Positions 27,036-34,749 are shown, counted from the stretch's first letter. The stretch: DNA of 53,559 nucleotides from Prevotella sp. (GCA_024681705.1 JAILAI010000265.1:1-53559); one strand, 5' to 3'. The notes: generated from the letters alone by a model not told the origin. A program made the numbers and translations.

Positions 27036-27043
27036 CAAAGATA
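27036..27043 (-). promoter_or_regulatory. corA -7 box (TATCTTTG)
   Basis: CAAAGATA on the plus strand reads TATCTTTG towards corA. It begins two bases after the T-tract of the pepD terminator. Confidence 0.65.
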
Positions 27044-27045
27044 CG

Positions 27046-27094
27046 AAAAAAAAATTGTCTGCCATCAGTTTTTCGGGAAAAATGATGGCAGACA
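27046..27094 (-). terminator. pepD terminator
   Basis: TGTCTGCCATCA (27056-27067) pairs perfectly with TGATGGCAGACA (27083-27094); an inner TTTTT/AAAAA adds length. On the minus strand nine Ts follow the stem (plus-strand A run 27046-27054). Confidence 0.85.
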
Positions 27095-27222
27095 TCAAAG
27101 AAAATAACCGTTAGTCGGCTCACAAACGATGTCTTCAGGGTCTGTTTCGGGCGATTAAGAGCGTCAGCGGGTTATTCGACCGGCGCCAAACGCGACGTGC
27201 AAACGCCTGTAGACATTGAGTG

Positions 27223-28671
27223 TTATACGTCGGCCAGCGTCTTCTTCAGCAGTTGCCAGAAGGGCTCAACGGTCTCGATGAGGGCACGCTCCGTAGTGGT
27301 GTGGGGCGACTTCATGGTCGGACCGAGCGACACAACGTCGAGATGCGGATACTTGCCAAGGATGACAGAGCATTCCAATCCCGCATGATCGACCTGGATG
27401 ATGCCGTCTTCGCCGAACAGCTCCTTGTATTCCTTGAGCAGCAGGTGAAGCACTTCCGACTCGGGATTGGGGTCCCATCCGCCGTAGCTACCGGCGGTTT
27501 CGACCTTCATTCCGGCCATGTTGAAGCAGCTCTCCAGCATCTTCACGATGTAGTCCTTCATGTCTTCGCGACTCGAACGGGCGAGAATCTTCAGCGCGGC
27601 CTTACCGTTCTCGATGTCGATGATGGCAAGATTCGACGATGTCTCCACCACGCTTGGGTAGCTGGGAATCATGCGCACCACACCATCGTGGCAGGCATAG
27701 ATGGCATTGACGAGGTTGTCCTGAATCTCGACCGGCACTTCGGTCTTGGGCGCCTCCACCTCTTCGGCGAAGAATTCGATGCCGCTCTCGATGTTCTTGT
27801 ATTCGTCGGCGAAGTCAGCCTTCCAATCGTCCACCAGTTCTTTCAGTGCTTCCACATTGTCCTTCGGCAATGTGATGACCACTTCAGCCTTGAACGGGAT
27901 TGCATTGCGCATGTTTCCACCGTGCCAGCTGGCCAGACGAGCATCCAGTTCTTCGATGGCCTCGCGAACGAAGCGCACCATCATCTTGTTGGCATTGCCT
28001 CGTCCCTCGTGGATTTCTAGCCCTGAATGACCTCCGCGCAGACCTTTCAGCGTCACGCGCATGGCCGTGTCTTCGGGGTCGGTTTCCACCTCTTTATATT
28101 CCATTGTGGCGGTAACGTCGATGCCACCTGCCGAACCAATTACGAACTTTCCCCATGTCTCGGAGTCGAGATTCAGCAGGATGTCGCCGTTCAGCTCGCC
28201 TTCGGGCAGATCGTTGGCGCCATACATGCCCGTCTCTTCGTCGGCGGTGATGAGCGCTTCCACCGGACCGTGCACCAGCGTCTTGTCTTCCATCACGGCC
28301 AGGATGGCGGCTACGCCCAGACCGTTGTCTGCACCGAGCGTGGTACCTTTGGCCTTCACCCATTCGCCATCGATCCAAGTCTCAATGGGATCGGTCTCGA
28401 AGTTGTGCTTCGATTCGGGTGTCTTCTGCGGTACCATGTCCATGTGGGCCTGCAATATCACACCTTTCTTTCCCTCCATACCAGGACTTGCGGGCTTGCG
28501 CATCACGATGTTGTTGCCAGCATCCTTGAAAGCCTCTACACCAGCTTTCTGAGCGAAGTCGAGCAAGAATTGCTGAACCTTCTCTAAATGTCCGCTTGGG
28601 CGGGGTACTTGTGTCAGTGCATCGAAGTTTTTCCAGATGCACTCGGGTTTCAGATTTCTAATTTCATGCAT
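27223..28671 (-). CDS. pepD: Aminoacyl-histidine dipeptidase PepD (M20 peptidase), 482 aa
   Basis: Cytoplasmic zinc dipeptidase (carnosinase type) that splits Xaa-His and other dipeptides. M20 metal-site motifs are intact: LQAHMDMV (H76, D78), GADNGLG (D115), ADEETGMYG (catalytic E145, metal E146), and the lid-domain LKGLRGGHSGLEI. The C-terminal VDHAGLECSVI and SLGPTMKSPHTTTERALI are diagnostic for the PepD/M20C group. The start at 28671 (MHEIRNLKPE) matches the family length. It ends in a strong terminator. Confidence 0.95.
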   Translation of the reverse strand: MHEIRNLKPECIWKNFDALTQVPRPSGHLEKVQQFLLDFAQKAGVEAFKDAGNNIVMRKPASPGMEGKKGVILQAHMDMVPQKTPESKHNFETDPIETWIDGEWVKAKGTTLGADNGLGVAAILAVMEDKTLVHGPVEALITADEETGMYGANDLPEGELNGDILLNLDSETWGKFVIGSAGGIDVTATMEYKEVETDPEDTAMRVTLKGLRGGHSGLEIHEGRGNANKMMVRFVREAIEELDARLASWHGGNMRNAIPFKAEVVITLPKDNVEALKELVDDWKADFADEYKNIESGIEFFAEEVEAPKTEVPVEIQDNLVNAIYACHDGVVRMIPSYPSVVETSSNLAIIDIENGKAALKILARSSREDMKDYIVKMLESCFNMAGMKVETAGSYGGWDPNPESEVLHLLLKEYKELFGEDGIIQVDHAGLECSVILGKYPHLDVVSLGPTMKSPHTTTERALIETVEPFWQLLKKTLADV

Positions 28672-28710
28672 AGTTGTAGGTTTTTTTTATTTATGAGTGT
28701 TTGAAAATTA

Positions 28711-29712
28711 TCATTTCTCGACCGGCAGACTCTTCCCCCTCAGCTCCAGCGCTATCCAGGCGTAGATGCCCAGTAACACGACGAGTCCCGTCTGCAATGT
28801 GTGCACGATGAGCACGAAGTAGAGCGCCTGTTCGTCTTGCACGCCGTAGAGAATCAGCATGGTCTTGACGGCAAAGTGCCAAGGTCCGGCGCCATTGGGA
28901 GTGGGAACGATGACGGCGATGCTACCCACGATGAAGGTGACCAATGCGCACGAAAGCCCAAGATGCTCGGTGAACGGGAAGCAGAAGAAGGTAAGGTAGT
29001 AGTGCAGGAAGTAGCTCAGCCAGATGCCAAGCGTGAATGCAACGAACTTCCACTTGTTCTTCACGTCCTTCAGCGACAACACACCTTGCCACAATCCGCC
29101 CAAAGTAGCCTTCACCTTGTTATATATGGTGAGGCTCTTCAGGAGCCACGCCAGTAGCAATAGGGCAGCTAAGGCGCAGATGGCGGTCACCCACCATCCG
29201 GTTTCGGAGAAGCGTCCCAATAAAGAATCCATGCTCGTGCCGGTCTTCTCGAAGAACGTGCCGAACATCGTCATCTGCCAGAGCAACGTCAGTCCCGTGA
29301 CGCCCATCACCAATAGCGAGTCTACGGCTCGTTCGGTGACCACCGTGCCCAGTGCCTTTGAAAACGATGTGCCGTCGTAGCGCTTCAGCACGCCACAACG
29401 CATGAACTCGCCAATGCGCGGTATCACCAGACTGGCGGCATACGACAGGAGTACGGCGTGCACGCAAGTGCCCGTGCGCGGATGCTCGCCCAACGGATCG
29501 AGCGTCTGACGCCAACGCCAGCCACGCATCAGCTGGGCCAACAGACCGAAGGGCATCGACAGAAGCATCCAGCTCCAAGTCATCTCGCCCGTCAGCACAT
29601 CCCACACCTGGCCGAAGTCAAAGTCGCGGTACATCCACCACAATATGGCTCCGCCCAGCAGCAATGGCAAGGCAATCTTCATGGCATTTGCGGCCATCGA
29701 TTTTTGTTCCAT
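28711..29712 (-). CDS. Flippase-like / lysylphosphatidylglycerol synthase transmembrane family protein, 333 aa
   Basis: Integral membrane protein with about eight hydrophobic segments and no soluble domain, matching the UPF0104 (AglD2-like) family, which is related to the membrane half of MprF. Conserved spots: LMRGWRWRQTL, LVIPRIGEFMRCGVLKR, TVVTERAVDSLLV and PNGAGPWHFAVK. Members are thought to move lipids or isoprenoid-linked sugars, but the substrate here is unknown. The predicted transcription start falls at or beside the ATG (box 29717-29724), so the mRNA is probably leaderless. pepD follows 39 bases downstream and may be co-transcribed. Confidence 0.85.
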   Translation of the reverse strand: MEQKSMAANAMKIALPLLLGGAILWWMYRDFDFGQVWDVLTGEMTWSWMLLSMPFGLLAQLMRGWRWRQTLDPLGEHPRTGTCVHAVLLSYAASLVIPRIGEFMRCGVLKRYDGTSFSKALGTVVTERAVDSLLVMGVTGLTLLWQMTMFGTFFEKTGTSMDSLLGRFSETGWWVTAICALAALLLLAWLLKSLTIYNKVKATLGGLWQGVLSLKDVKNKWKFVAFTLGIWLSYFLHYYLTFFCFPFTEHLGLSCALVTFIVGSIAVIVPTPNGAGPWHFAVKTMLILYGVQDEQALYFVLIVHTLQTGLVVLLGIYAWIALELRGKSLPVEK

Positions 29713-29716
29713 AGCG

Positions 29717-29724
29717 CAAAGTTA
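29717..29724 (-). promoter_or_regulatory. -7 box (TAACTTTG) directly at the flippase-like gene start
   Basis: CAAAGTTA on the plus strand reads TAACTTTG. Only four bases separate it from the start codon, so transcription should begin at about the A of ATG. Confidence 0.7.
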
Positions 29725-29910
29725 CGATATTTCTCGCGATTACCAAACCTTTTTAAGACATAATAACACATCGTTTTCCAAAACGCGAGTCCCCGTCAAT
29801 GTGCCGACCAATCTCCATTCGTGGTGTCAACATGTGCTGGCCATTTGATTTCGTCAGAGCATTTGCCATATTTGAAGGAGAAATCGACCGCACGAGCTCC
29901 TGTTCGCCCA

Positions 29911-29945
29911 TATATATAAGTATATAATACCTTATTATATATAAG
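29911..29945. repeat. AT-rich inverted and direct repeat
   Basis: TATATAATA (29921-29929) pairs with TATTATATA (29933-29941) around a 3-base loop. TATATATAAG occurs twice as a direct repeat (29911-29920 and 29936-29945). It could be a weak hairpin or a DNA-bending site. Confidence 0.5.
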
Positions 29946-30031
29946 AGCCCTTGTTTCCATTGACGCAAATCAACCCTTTTGACCAACGTCAAAAAAACGG
30001 GCAAAAGCTGACGAAAACGATACCCTTCCCC

Positions 30032-30061
30032 TTGCCGAATGACAGAAAACCCCTACCTTTG
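30032..30061 (+). promoter_or_regulatory. Strong promoter for the micropeptide transcript (TTG - 19 - TACCTTTG)
   Basis: TTG at 30032-30034 and TACCTTTG at 30054-30061 with a 19-base spacer, as good as the tRNA-Gln promoter. Such strength in front of peptide-sized frames argues that they are expressed. Confidence 0.82.
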
Positions 30062-30092
30062 CATCGTCAAAAAGGATAACAGGTAAAAAGAA

Positions 30093-30146
30093 ATGAGCCA
30101 TAGGGCTCTCGTTCACACGCACAAGAGCGGTGAATGTAAGTATTAG
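30093..30146 (+). CDS. Possible 17-residue leader peptide
   Basis: Reads MSHRALVHTHKSGECKY and stops at TAG. It is the first ATG after the predicted transcription start. Three of 17 residues are His, which recalls attenuator leader peptides, but no his gene follows. The upstream AAAGGATAAC also occurs before the third peptide. Without homologues it could be chance. Confidence 0.35.
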   Translation: MSHRALVHTHKSGECKY

Positions 30147-30189
30147 TTTTTAAGGATAGCAAATTTAAAGCAGAGAAAGGAAATTTAAA

Positions 30190-30270
30190 ATGACAATGAT
30201 TTCATTAATGGTAGCCCTCTCAGCAGTCGTTTTGGTCGTAGCCGGTAAGTACGGTCTGACCTCAAAGTAA
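30190..30270 (+). CDS. Hydrophobic micropeptide A, 26 aa
   Basis: Reads MTMISLMVALSAVVLV followed by VAGKYGLTSK: one predicted membrane helix with a short basic tail. It is preceded by AGCAGAGAAAGGA (30169-30181), eight bases before the ATG. The same 13 bases stand at the same distance before the next micropeptide. It lies on the transcript of the promoter at 30032. Size and topology resemble small subunits of membrane complexes or type I toxin peptides; neither role can be assigned. The shared leader and promoter support that it is real. Confidence 0.6.
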   Translation: MTMISLMVALSAVVLVVAGKYGLTSK

Positions 30271-30288
30271 GACAAACGAACTGCCTTT

Positions 30289-30305
30289 AGCCCAAAGGGC
30301 TTTTT
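30289..30305 (+). terminator. Short attenuator-like hairpin between micropeptides A and B
   Basis: AGCCC (30289-30293), loop AAA, GGGCT (30297-30301), then TTTT. The stem is only five base pairs, so partial read-through to the second peptide is expected; no separate promoter box is seen for that peptide. Confidence 0.5.
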
Positions 30306-30398
30306 AAAAAAGAGTTAGACAAAGGCGGGCAGAGGTGCCTCAGGGCATCGGTCCCAGCCAATTTCAAAAACATTATAAGCAGAGAAAGGATAACAATT

Positions 30399-30485
30399 AT
30401 GGCATATTTCGCAGTTACGGCAGCCGCCACAATCATTTGCGCTATAACCATCGCTCTCGGCATTCATGTTGCCTCGAAGCTCTAA
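30399..30485 (+). CDS. Hydrophobic micropeptide B, 28 aa
   Basis: Reads MAYFAVTAAATIICA followed by ITIALGIHVASKL: again one membrane helix with a short polar, basic end. The leader AGCAGAGAAAGGA (30378-30390) is identical to that of micropeptide A and also ends eight bases before the ATG. Sequence identity between the two peptides is low apart from composition and length. A strong terminator follows at 30526. Function unknown. Confidence 0.6.
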   Translation: MAYFAVTAAATIICAITIALGIHVASKL

Positions 30486-30525
30486 GCGCAATGCTCAGAA
30501 AGAAGTAAAATCGATTATAAAACCG

Positions 30526-30557
30526 GCAGGGGGATCCATTCGTTTGGGTCCCCCTGC
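30526..30557 (+). terminator. Terminator of the micropeptide transcript
   Basis: GCAGGGGGATCC (30526-30537) pairs with GGGTCCCCCTGC (30546-30557), 12 pairs with one T-G wobble, followed by TTGTG. Confidence 0.8.
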
Positions 30558-30781
30558 TTGTGTGTGTATGGTCGCTTGTCGTGTGGATGTGGGAGATTGT
30601 CGGGATGGTTTCGCGGTGTTTTATTCAAGAAAGGGACACAACGTTGTACGAAATTAACATATTGTGGGGGTGGAAATGTTAAAATGAAGGTCTCAAAACG
30701 CCCAACTTTTTAACACAAAACTACCCACATGTCTACCCCCTTTTTGCTATCTCGGAGATTACACTCGACGACTCGTTTCAC

Positions 30782-30917
30782 CAAAATTGGCGCTTTTCAT
30801 CACCAAAACTGGCGCTTTTGATGACTTAAACCGCCGCTTTTGCTCATCGAAATTGGCGCTTTTGATGAAAAAAATCTAGATTTTTTAGTCGAAAAAGTGC
30901 CAATTTTCGCTTTTGAA
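30782..30917. repeat. TCTAGA-palindrome repeat, copy 3, with 22-base tandem array
   Basis: Four tandem 22-base units with GGCGC-type cores starting at 30789, 30811, 30833 (GCCGC variant) and 30855, then the perfect palindrome AAAAAATCTAGATTTTTT (30869-30886), then an inverted unit with GCCAATTTTCG. It is the longest copy of the family. Confidence 0.87.
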
Positions 30918-31236
30918 ATCGACGCGCGGGTTGTAACTATCTGTCAGTTAGAGAGTTACGGCTAATCGCTGAGAATCGCATATTTTGCGCCTTCGGAACT
31001 CTTGTTCGCATATTTTTAAATCTCCGTGTTAAAAACGTCAAGAATTTCATTTAAGAAATGTTATCTGCCAAGTGTGGTTTTGGACACTTTCCGATGGCCT
31101 TTTATAATGTCTCGCTACCTGAAACGTGATTCCTTTTATGGTTTTAGGGAGCTTCTTTCAGGCTCAATACGAGGTTCACTCGCCCGAAAACTAAAAGAAA
31201 ATTGCGTTTTCCTTCGTCGTTTTGCGCGCTTATTCG

Positions 31237-31244
31237 TACCTTTG
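31237..31244 (+). promoter_or_regulatory. rsmA -7 box (TACCTTTG), probably leaderless
   Basis: TACCTTTG ends five bases before the rsmA ATG (31250), so transcription should begin about at the start codon. The 40 bases around it match the alaS promoter region. Confidence 0.7.
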
Positions 31245-31249
31245 CGCCC

Positions 31250-32104
31250 ATGAAGCAAGTACGCCCTAAAAAGAATCTCGGCCAGCATTTTCTGACCGAT
31301 CTGTCTATCGCCCGCGCCATCGCCGATACGGTGGACGCCTGTCCTGACATTCCCGTTCTCGAGGTGGGACCAGGCATGGGAGTCATGACCCAGTTCCTCG
31401 TCACCAAACCTCGTCCGGTAAAGGTCGTGGAGATTGACCGCGAGAGCGTTGTCTACCTTCGCGCACACTTCCCCCAGTTCGCGCTTACGCCTCGGGAAAC
31501 CGAAGCCGAAGGCGGCAATGAAGGTGAATCGAATCAGGGCGGCGGACTCATCGAAGGCGACTTCCTCCGCATGGACCTTCATGCACTATTCGGCGGAAAG
31601 TCCTTCGTTCTAACGGGCAACTACCCCTACGACATCTCCACACAGATATTCTTCAAGATGCTCGACAATCGCGACCTCATTCCTTGTTGTACGGGAATGA
31701 TTCAACGCGAAGTGGCCTTGCGCATCGCTTCGCAACCCGGCACGAAGGCATACGGCATACTCTCCGTTCTCATTCAGGCGTGGTACGATGTGGAATATCT
31801 CTTCACCGTCGACGAAAAGGTCTTCAATCCGCCGCCCAAGGTGAAGAGTGCCGTTATCCGGATGACCAGAAACGCCACCGAACACCTCGATTGCGACGAA
31901 AAGCTTTTCCGTCGTGTCGTGAAGACCGTTTTCAATCAACGTCGTAAAATGTTGCGTGTTTCTCTTCGTCAGCTCTTCAGTGCCGATCGTCAGCCCGCTC
32001 CGGAGTTCTTCTCACATCGTTTCATGACCCAGCGTCCCGAGCAGCTCTCCATCCCTGAGTTCGTGGAACTCACCAACCTCGTGGCTCCATATCTGCAGGC
32101 CTAG
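31250..32104 (+). CDS. rsmA: 16S rRNA dimethyladenosine transferase RsmA (KsgA), 284 aa
   Basis: SAM-dependent enzyme that dimethylates two adjacent adenines near the 3' end of 16S rRNA, a late step of small-subunit assembly. ATG 31250 gives the standard start MKQVRPKKNLGQHFLTD. Motif I is EVGPGMGVMTQFL; motif IV is GNYPYDIST (the catalytic N-x-P-Y); FNPPPKVKSAVIRM and the C-terminal FNQRRKMLRVSLRQL are typical. Its stop is five bases from the stop of the convergent PAP2 gene. The predicted mRNA start coincides with the ATG. Confidence 0.96.
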   Translation: MKQVRPKKNLGQHFLTDLSIARAIADTVDACPDIPVLEVGPGMGVMTQFLVTKPRPVKVVEIDRESVVYLRAHFPQFALTPRETEAEGGNEGESNQGGGLIEGDFLRMDLHALFGGKSFVLTGNYPYDISTQIFFKMLDNRDLIPCCTGMIQREVALRIASQPGTKAYGILSVLIQAWYDVEYLFTVDEKVFNPPPKVKSAVIRMTRNATEHLDCDEKLFRRVVKTVFNQRRKMLRVSLRQLFSADRQPAPEFFSHRFMTQRPEQLSIPEFVELTNLVAPYLQA

Positions 32105-32109
32105 CGGCC

Positions 32110-32811
32110 CTAGAGGGCAATCACAAGTAGCGCCACCACCGTCAGCCAGAAGGTAGCTATGATGATCCAGCTCTCTTTCTCGTCGAATTGTTGTTCGAAG
32201 TCGCCCATCGGTCCCCATCGTTTCTCGGCCATCGCATACGCCCTGCGGTAGCCTCCATACACCAGCCATCCGATGAGAATGCCTATCAGGCTTCCCGCCA
32301 GGATGTCGCCTGGATAATGCACGCCCAGGTACATTCGCGAATAGCACGACCCAGCAGCCCATAGCACGGCCGTCAACGTGAGCCATCGCCTTCGGTAGAG
32401 CAGGCCGAGCATCGTGACCGTTGCGAAGCCGTTGCTCGCATGGTTACTCGGGAAACCGTAGCGTCCGCCGCGATAATCGTGGAAGAAAACCAGCTGGTCC
32501 ATGATGCCTTCGTCGTGGCTCGGACGTATGCGCGCCACCAGTGGTTTCAGAACGCTCGCCACCGTGAAGTCGCTCAGCACGTAGAGCAGCACCAAGGCGC
32601 CCACCAAAAGCATCACCTGACGCCAACAAAGATGATGACACAAGCAAACTACCGCCACCATCGCCATCAGCGTCCACGACACCTTGTCGGAATACATGTG
32701 CCAGAACAATCCGTAGCTCTCACTACCCGCAAAGTTGATGATCTTCAGCAACGTGCCATCAAGTTCCTGAAGTTGCCAGAGTAGCGAGTCGGTAAGTAGA
32801 ATGCTTGTCAT
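32110..32811 (-). CDS. PAP2-family membrane phosphatase, 233 aa
   Basis: Integral membrane lipid phosphatase (undecaprenyl-diphosphate or phosphatidylglycerophosphate type). The three signature blocks are present: KPLVARIRP, PSNHASN (Asn in place of the usual Gly of PSGH), and SRMYLGVHYPGD with the catalytic His and Asp. About six hydrophobic segments, and one more helix at the very C-terminus (IIIATFWLTVVALLVIAL). ATG 32811 is chosen; the longer frame would begin inside the promoter. It is divergent from frr. The physiological substrate is not evident. Confidence 0.92.
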   Translation of the reverse strand: MTSILLTDSLLWQLQELDGTLLKIINFAGSESYGLFWHMYSDKVSWTLMAMVAVVCLCHHLCWRQVMLLVGALVLLYVLSDFTVASVLKPLVARIRPSHDEGIMDQLVFFHDYRGGRYGFPSNHASNGFATVTMLGLLYRRRWLTLTAVLWAAGSCYSRMYLGVHYPGDILAGSLIGILIGWLVYGGYRRAYAMAEKRWGPMGDFEQQFDEKESWIIIATFWLTVVALLVIAL

Positions 32812-32830
32812 AAGTTGTAAAATTTTCGTG

Positions 32831-32861
32831 CAAAGATACTTGTTTTTTGTCATTTCGGCAA
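32831..32861 (-). promoter_or_regulatory. PAP2 gene promoter (TTG - 20 - TATCTTTG)
   Basis: On the minus strand TTG (plus CAA 32859-32861) and TATCTTTG (plus CAAAGATA 32831-32838) are 20 bases apart, 19 bases before the start codon. Confidence 0.8.
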
Positions 32862-32877
32862 AAAAGCATCCCAAAAG

Positions 32878-32908
32878 TTGCGCATTTCAAAAAAACTACC
32901 TATCTTTG
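32878..32908 (+). promoter_or_regulatory. frr promoter (TTG - 20 - TATCTTTG)
   Basis: TTG at 32878-32880 and TATCTTTG at 32901-32908 with a 20-base spacer. It lies back to back with the PAP2 promoter. Confidence 0.8.
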
Positions 32909-32945
32909 TCACTCGAAAAATCATTATTTTAAATATATCTACACT

Positions 32946-33506
32946 ATGATCGACGTAAAAGCAACACTCAGCGAGGCGCAGGATCGCATGGAAATGGCTG
33001 CCTTGTTCCTCGACGAAAGCCTCAATCGCATCCGTGCAGGAAGAGCCAATGTCGCCATCCTCGACGGCGTGAGGGTTGAATCCTACGGACAGCGCGTGCC
33101 ACTTAACCAGGTGGCCAACGTCAACTGCCCCGACGCACGCACCATTGCCATCAGGCCGTGGGACAAGAAGGCCATCCGCGATATTGAGAAAGCCATCATG
33201 GATAGCGACGTGGGCATTACCCCTGAAAACAACGGAGAAATCATCCGACTGAACATTCCGCAGCCCACCGAAGAGCGCCGCCGTGAGCTTACCAAGCAAT
33301 GCAACAAGATTGCTGAGAAGGCGAAGGTGGAAGTGAGAAACGTGCGCGGAGACATCAAGGACAAACTGAAGAAGGCCATCAAGGACGGACTCTCGGAAGA
33401 CAACGAGAAGGACGCTGAGGCCGATCTGCAGAAGCTCCACGACAAGTTCATTGCCCGAATCGACGAGCTCATTGCTGCCAAGAACAAGGAAATCATGACG
33501 GTTTAG
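32946..33506 (+). CDS. frr: Ribosome recycling factor, 186 aa
   Basis: Together with EF-G it splits the ribosome after termination. It is a tRNA-shaped protein of a long three-helix bundle and a small beta domain. Conserved parts: LNRIRAGRANVAILDGV, VESYGQRVPLNQVANV, and the C-terminal RRELTKQCNKIAEKAKVEVR then LQKLHDKFIARIDELIAAKNKEI, read in shorter pieces. ATG 32946 (MIDVKATLSEA) gives the standard length; the longer open frame would include the promoter. rsgA follows after 48 bases, probably in one operon. Confidence 0.96.
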   Translation: MIDVKATLSEAQDRMEMAALFLDESLNRIRAGRANVAILDGVRVESYGQRVPLNQVANVNCPDARTIAIRPWDKKAIRDIEKAIMDSDVGITPENNGEIIRLNIPQPTEERRRELTKQCNKIAEKAKVEVRNVRGDIKDKLKKAIKDGLSEDNEKDAEADLQKLHDKFIARIDELIAAKNKEIMTV

Positions 33507-33554
33507 GCCTTCCAAGGCCCATCGCAAGGTGGGAAAGGGGGCGAAGAAGATATC

Positions 33555-34562
33555 ATGCACGGTCTGGTCATTAAAAACACAGGTTCCTGGTACACCGTTC
33601 TTACCGACGACGGCCAGGAACTCGATTGTAAGCTCAAGGGAAACTATCGCATACGCAAGTCGGCCATAAGGCCTACCAATCCTGTCGCCATCGGCGATCG
33701 CGTCACGGTGGAGTATCCAAAAGTAGCACCGACCTCGCAATCTTCTGGAGAATCGGCAGAGGGTGGAGGTGCGGCTTCCTCAACATGTCCCTTTATCACG
33801 TCTGTGGAGGACCGCCGCAATTATATCATCCGTCGCTCGCAGAACCTCTCGCGGCAATGTCATATATTGGCAGCTAATGTCGATCAGGCCGTTCTTGTGG
33901 TCACGGTAGCCCATCCGGAGACGTCGACGACGTTTATCGACCGCTTCCTCGCAAGCGCTGAGGCCTATGACGTGCCGGTTGTTCTGGTCTTCAACAAAAC
34001 CGATCTTCTGTCGCCCGACGAGTTGGAACTCCAGCAGTACCTCATACATGTATACAGCCATATCGGCTATACTTGCATACCGGTTTCTGCCATTCAGGTC
34101 GACACGCTCGCCCCGTTGATGCCCCTCCTGCACAATCGGGTCACCTTGCTCAGTGGAAATAGTGGGGTGGGAAAGTCCACATTATTAAATAATATAATAC
34201 CTGGACTCAATATTCGCACCGCTCCGATTTCTGAAGCACACGATACTGGTCAGCACACCACGACGTTCTCAACCATGTATAGGCTCCAACATCAACAGGG
34301 AGAGAAAGCCTTCCTCATTGACACTCCGGGCATTAAGGGCTTCGGAACCCTCGATTTCCAGTCGGCAGAGGTGTCGCATTACTTTCCTGAAATTTTCAAG
34401 ATATCAGCCGAATGCCGTTTCTCCAATTGCACCCATACCCATGAACCGGGTTGCGCCGTTTTGCAAGCCCTCGAGGATCATCTCATTGCCCCCAGTCGCT
34501 ATGCCTCCTATCTGTCCATTCTTCAAGACGAAGATGAAGGCAAATACAGACCAGCATTTTGA
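33555..34562 (+). CDS. rsgA: Ribosome small subunit-dependent GTPase A, 335 aa
   Basis: Circularly permuted GTPase that checks the decoding centre during 30S maturation. An N-terminal OB fold (about 1-75) is followed by the GTPase domain with the motif order G4-G1-G3: NKTD, GNSGVGKSTLLN (Walker A), and DTPGIKGFG. The C-terminal zinc site is C-x5-C-x-H-x5-C in CRFSNCTHTHEPGC. All key residues are present. It is downstream of frr on the same strand and completes a small ribosome-maintenance unit with rsmA nearby. Confidence 0.96.
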   Translation: MHGLVIKNTGSWYTVLTDDGQELDCKLKGNYRIRKSAIRPTNPVAIGDRVTVEYPKVAPTSQSSGESAEGGGAASSTCPFITSVEDRRNYIIRRSQNLSRQCHILAANVDQAVLVVTVAHPETSTTFIDRFLASAEAYDVPVVLVFNKTDLLSPDELELQQYLIHVYSHIGYTCIPVSAIQVDTLAPLMPLLHNRVTLLSGNSGVGKSTLLNNIIPGLNIRTAPISEAHDTGQHTTTFSTMYRLQHQQGEKAFLIDTPGIKGFGTLDFQSAEVSHYFPEIFKISAECRFSNCTHTHEPGCAVLQALEDHLIAPSRYASYLSILQDEDEGKYRPAF

Positions 34563-34644
34563 GTCGATTTTCTTACGGTTTCTCACTGATTTACGAATAA
34601 TGTAGAGATAAATTCAAAAAAAACATAAAAAATATGTGATTTTC

Positions 34645-34676
34645 TTTGTTCGTTATAAAAATAATTCTTATCTTTG
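34645..34676 (+). promoter_or_regulatory. Promoter of the secreted-protein operon (TTTG - 20 - TATCTTTG)
   Basis: TTTG at 34645-34648 and TATCTTTG at 34669-34676, 20 bases apart. It predicts a leader of roughly 65 bases before ATG 34750. Confidence 0.82.
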
Positions 34677-34749
34677 CAACGGTAATGCAAAAACATGTGT
34701 TGCGAGAGTAAAAGTTATAATATTACTAATAATTTAAAATCAAACAAGT

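Larger units (their letters stand above)
26885..27222. other. Intergenic region between pepD and corA
   Basis: 338 bases holding the pepD terminator and, directly against it, the corA promoter. The part next to pepD (27095-27222) shows nothing recognisable. Confidence 0.65.
29713..30092. other. Intergenic region before the micropeptide transcript
   Basis: 380 bases. It holds the promoter of the flippase-like gene at the left, an AT-rich hairpin (29911-29945), and the micropeptide promoter (30032-30061). No other gene is recognisable. Confidence 0.65.
30486..31249. other. Long intergenic region between the micropeptides and rsmA
   Basis: 764 bases with the micropeptide terminator (30526-30557), repeat copy 3 (30782-30917) and the rsmA promoter. 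A GGGGGTGGAAATG / CTACCCACATG-rich stretch at 30666-30740 may fold weakly. Open frames here (30466-30657, 31026-31253) resemble nothing I know and lack start signals. Confidence 0.6.

Noticed and set aside
30782-30886. 22-base tandem units as a possible CRISPR array
   Set aside because: Units are contiguous, without variable spacers, and no cas gene is nearby.
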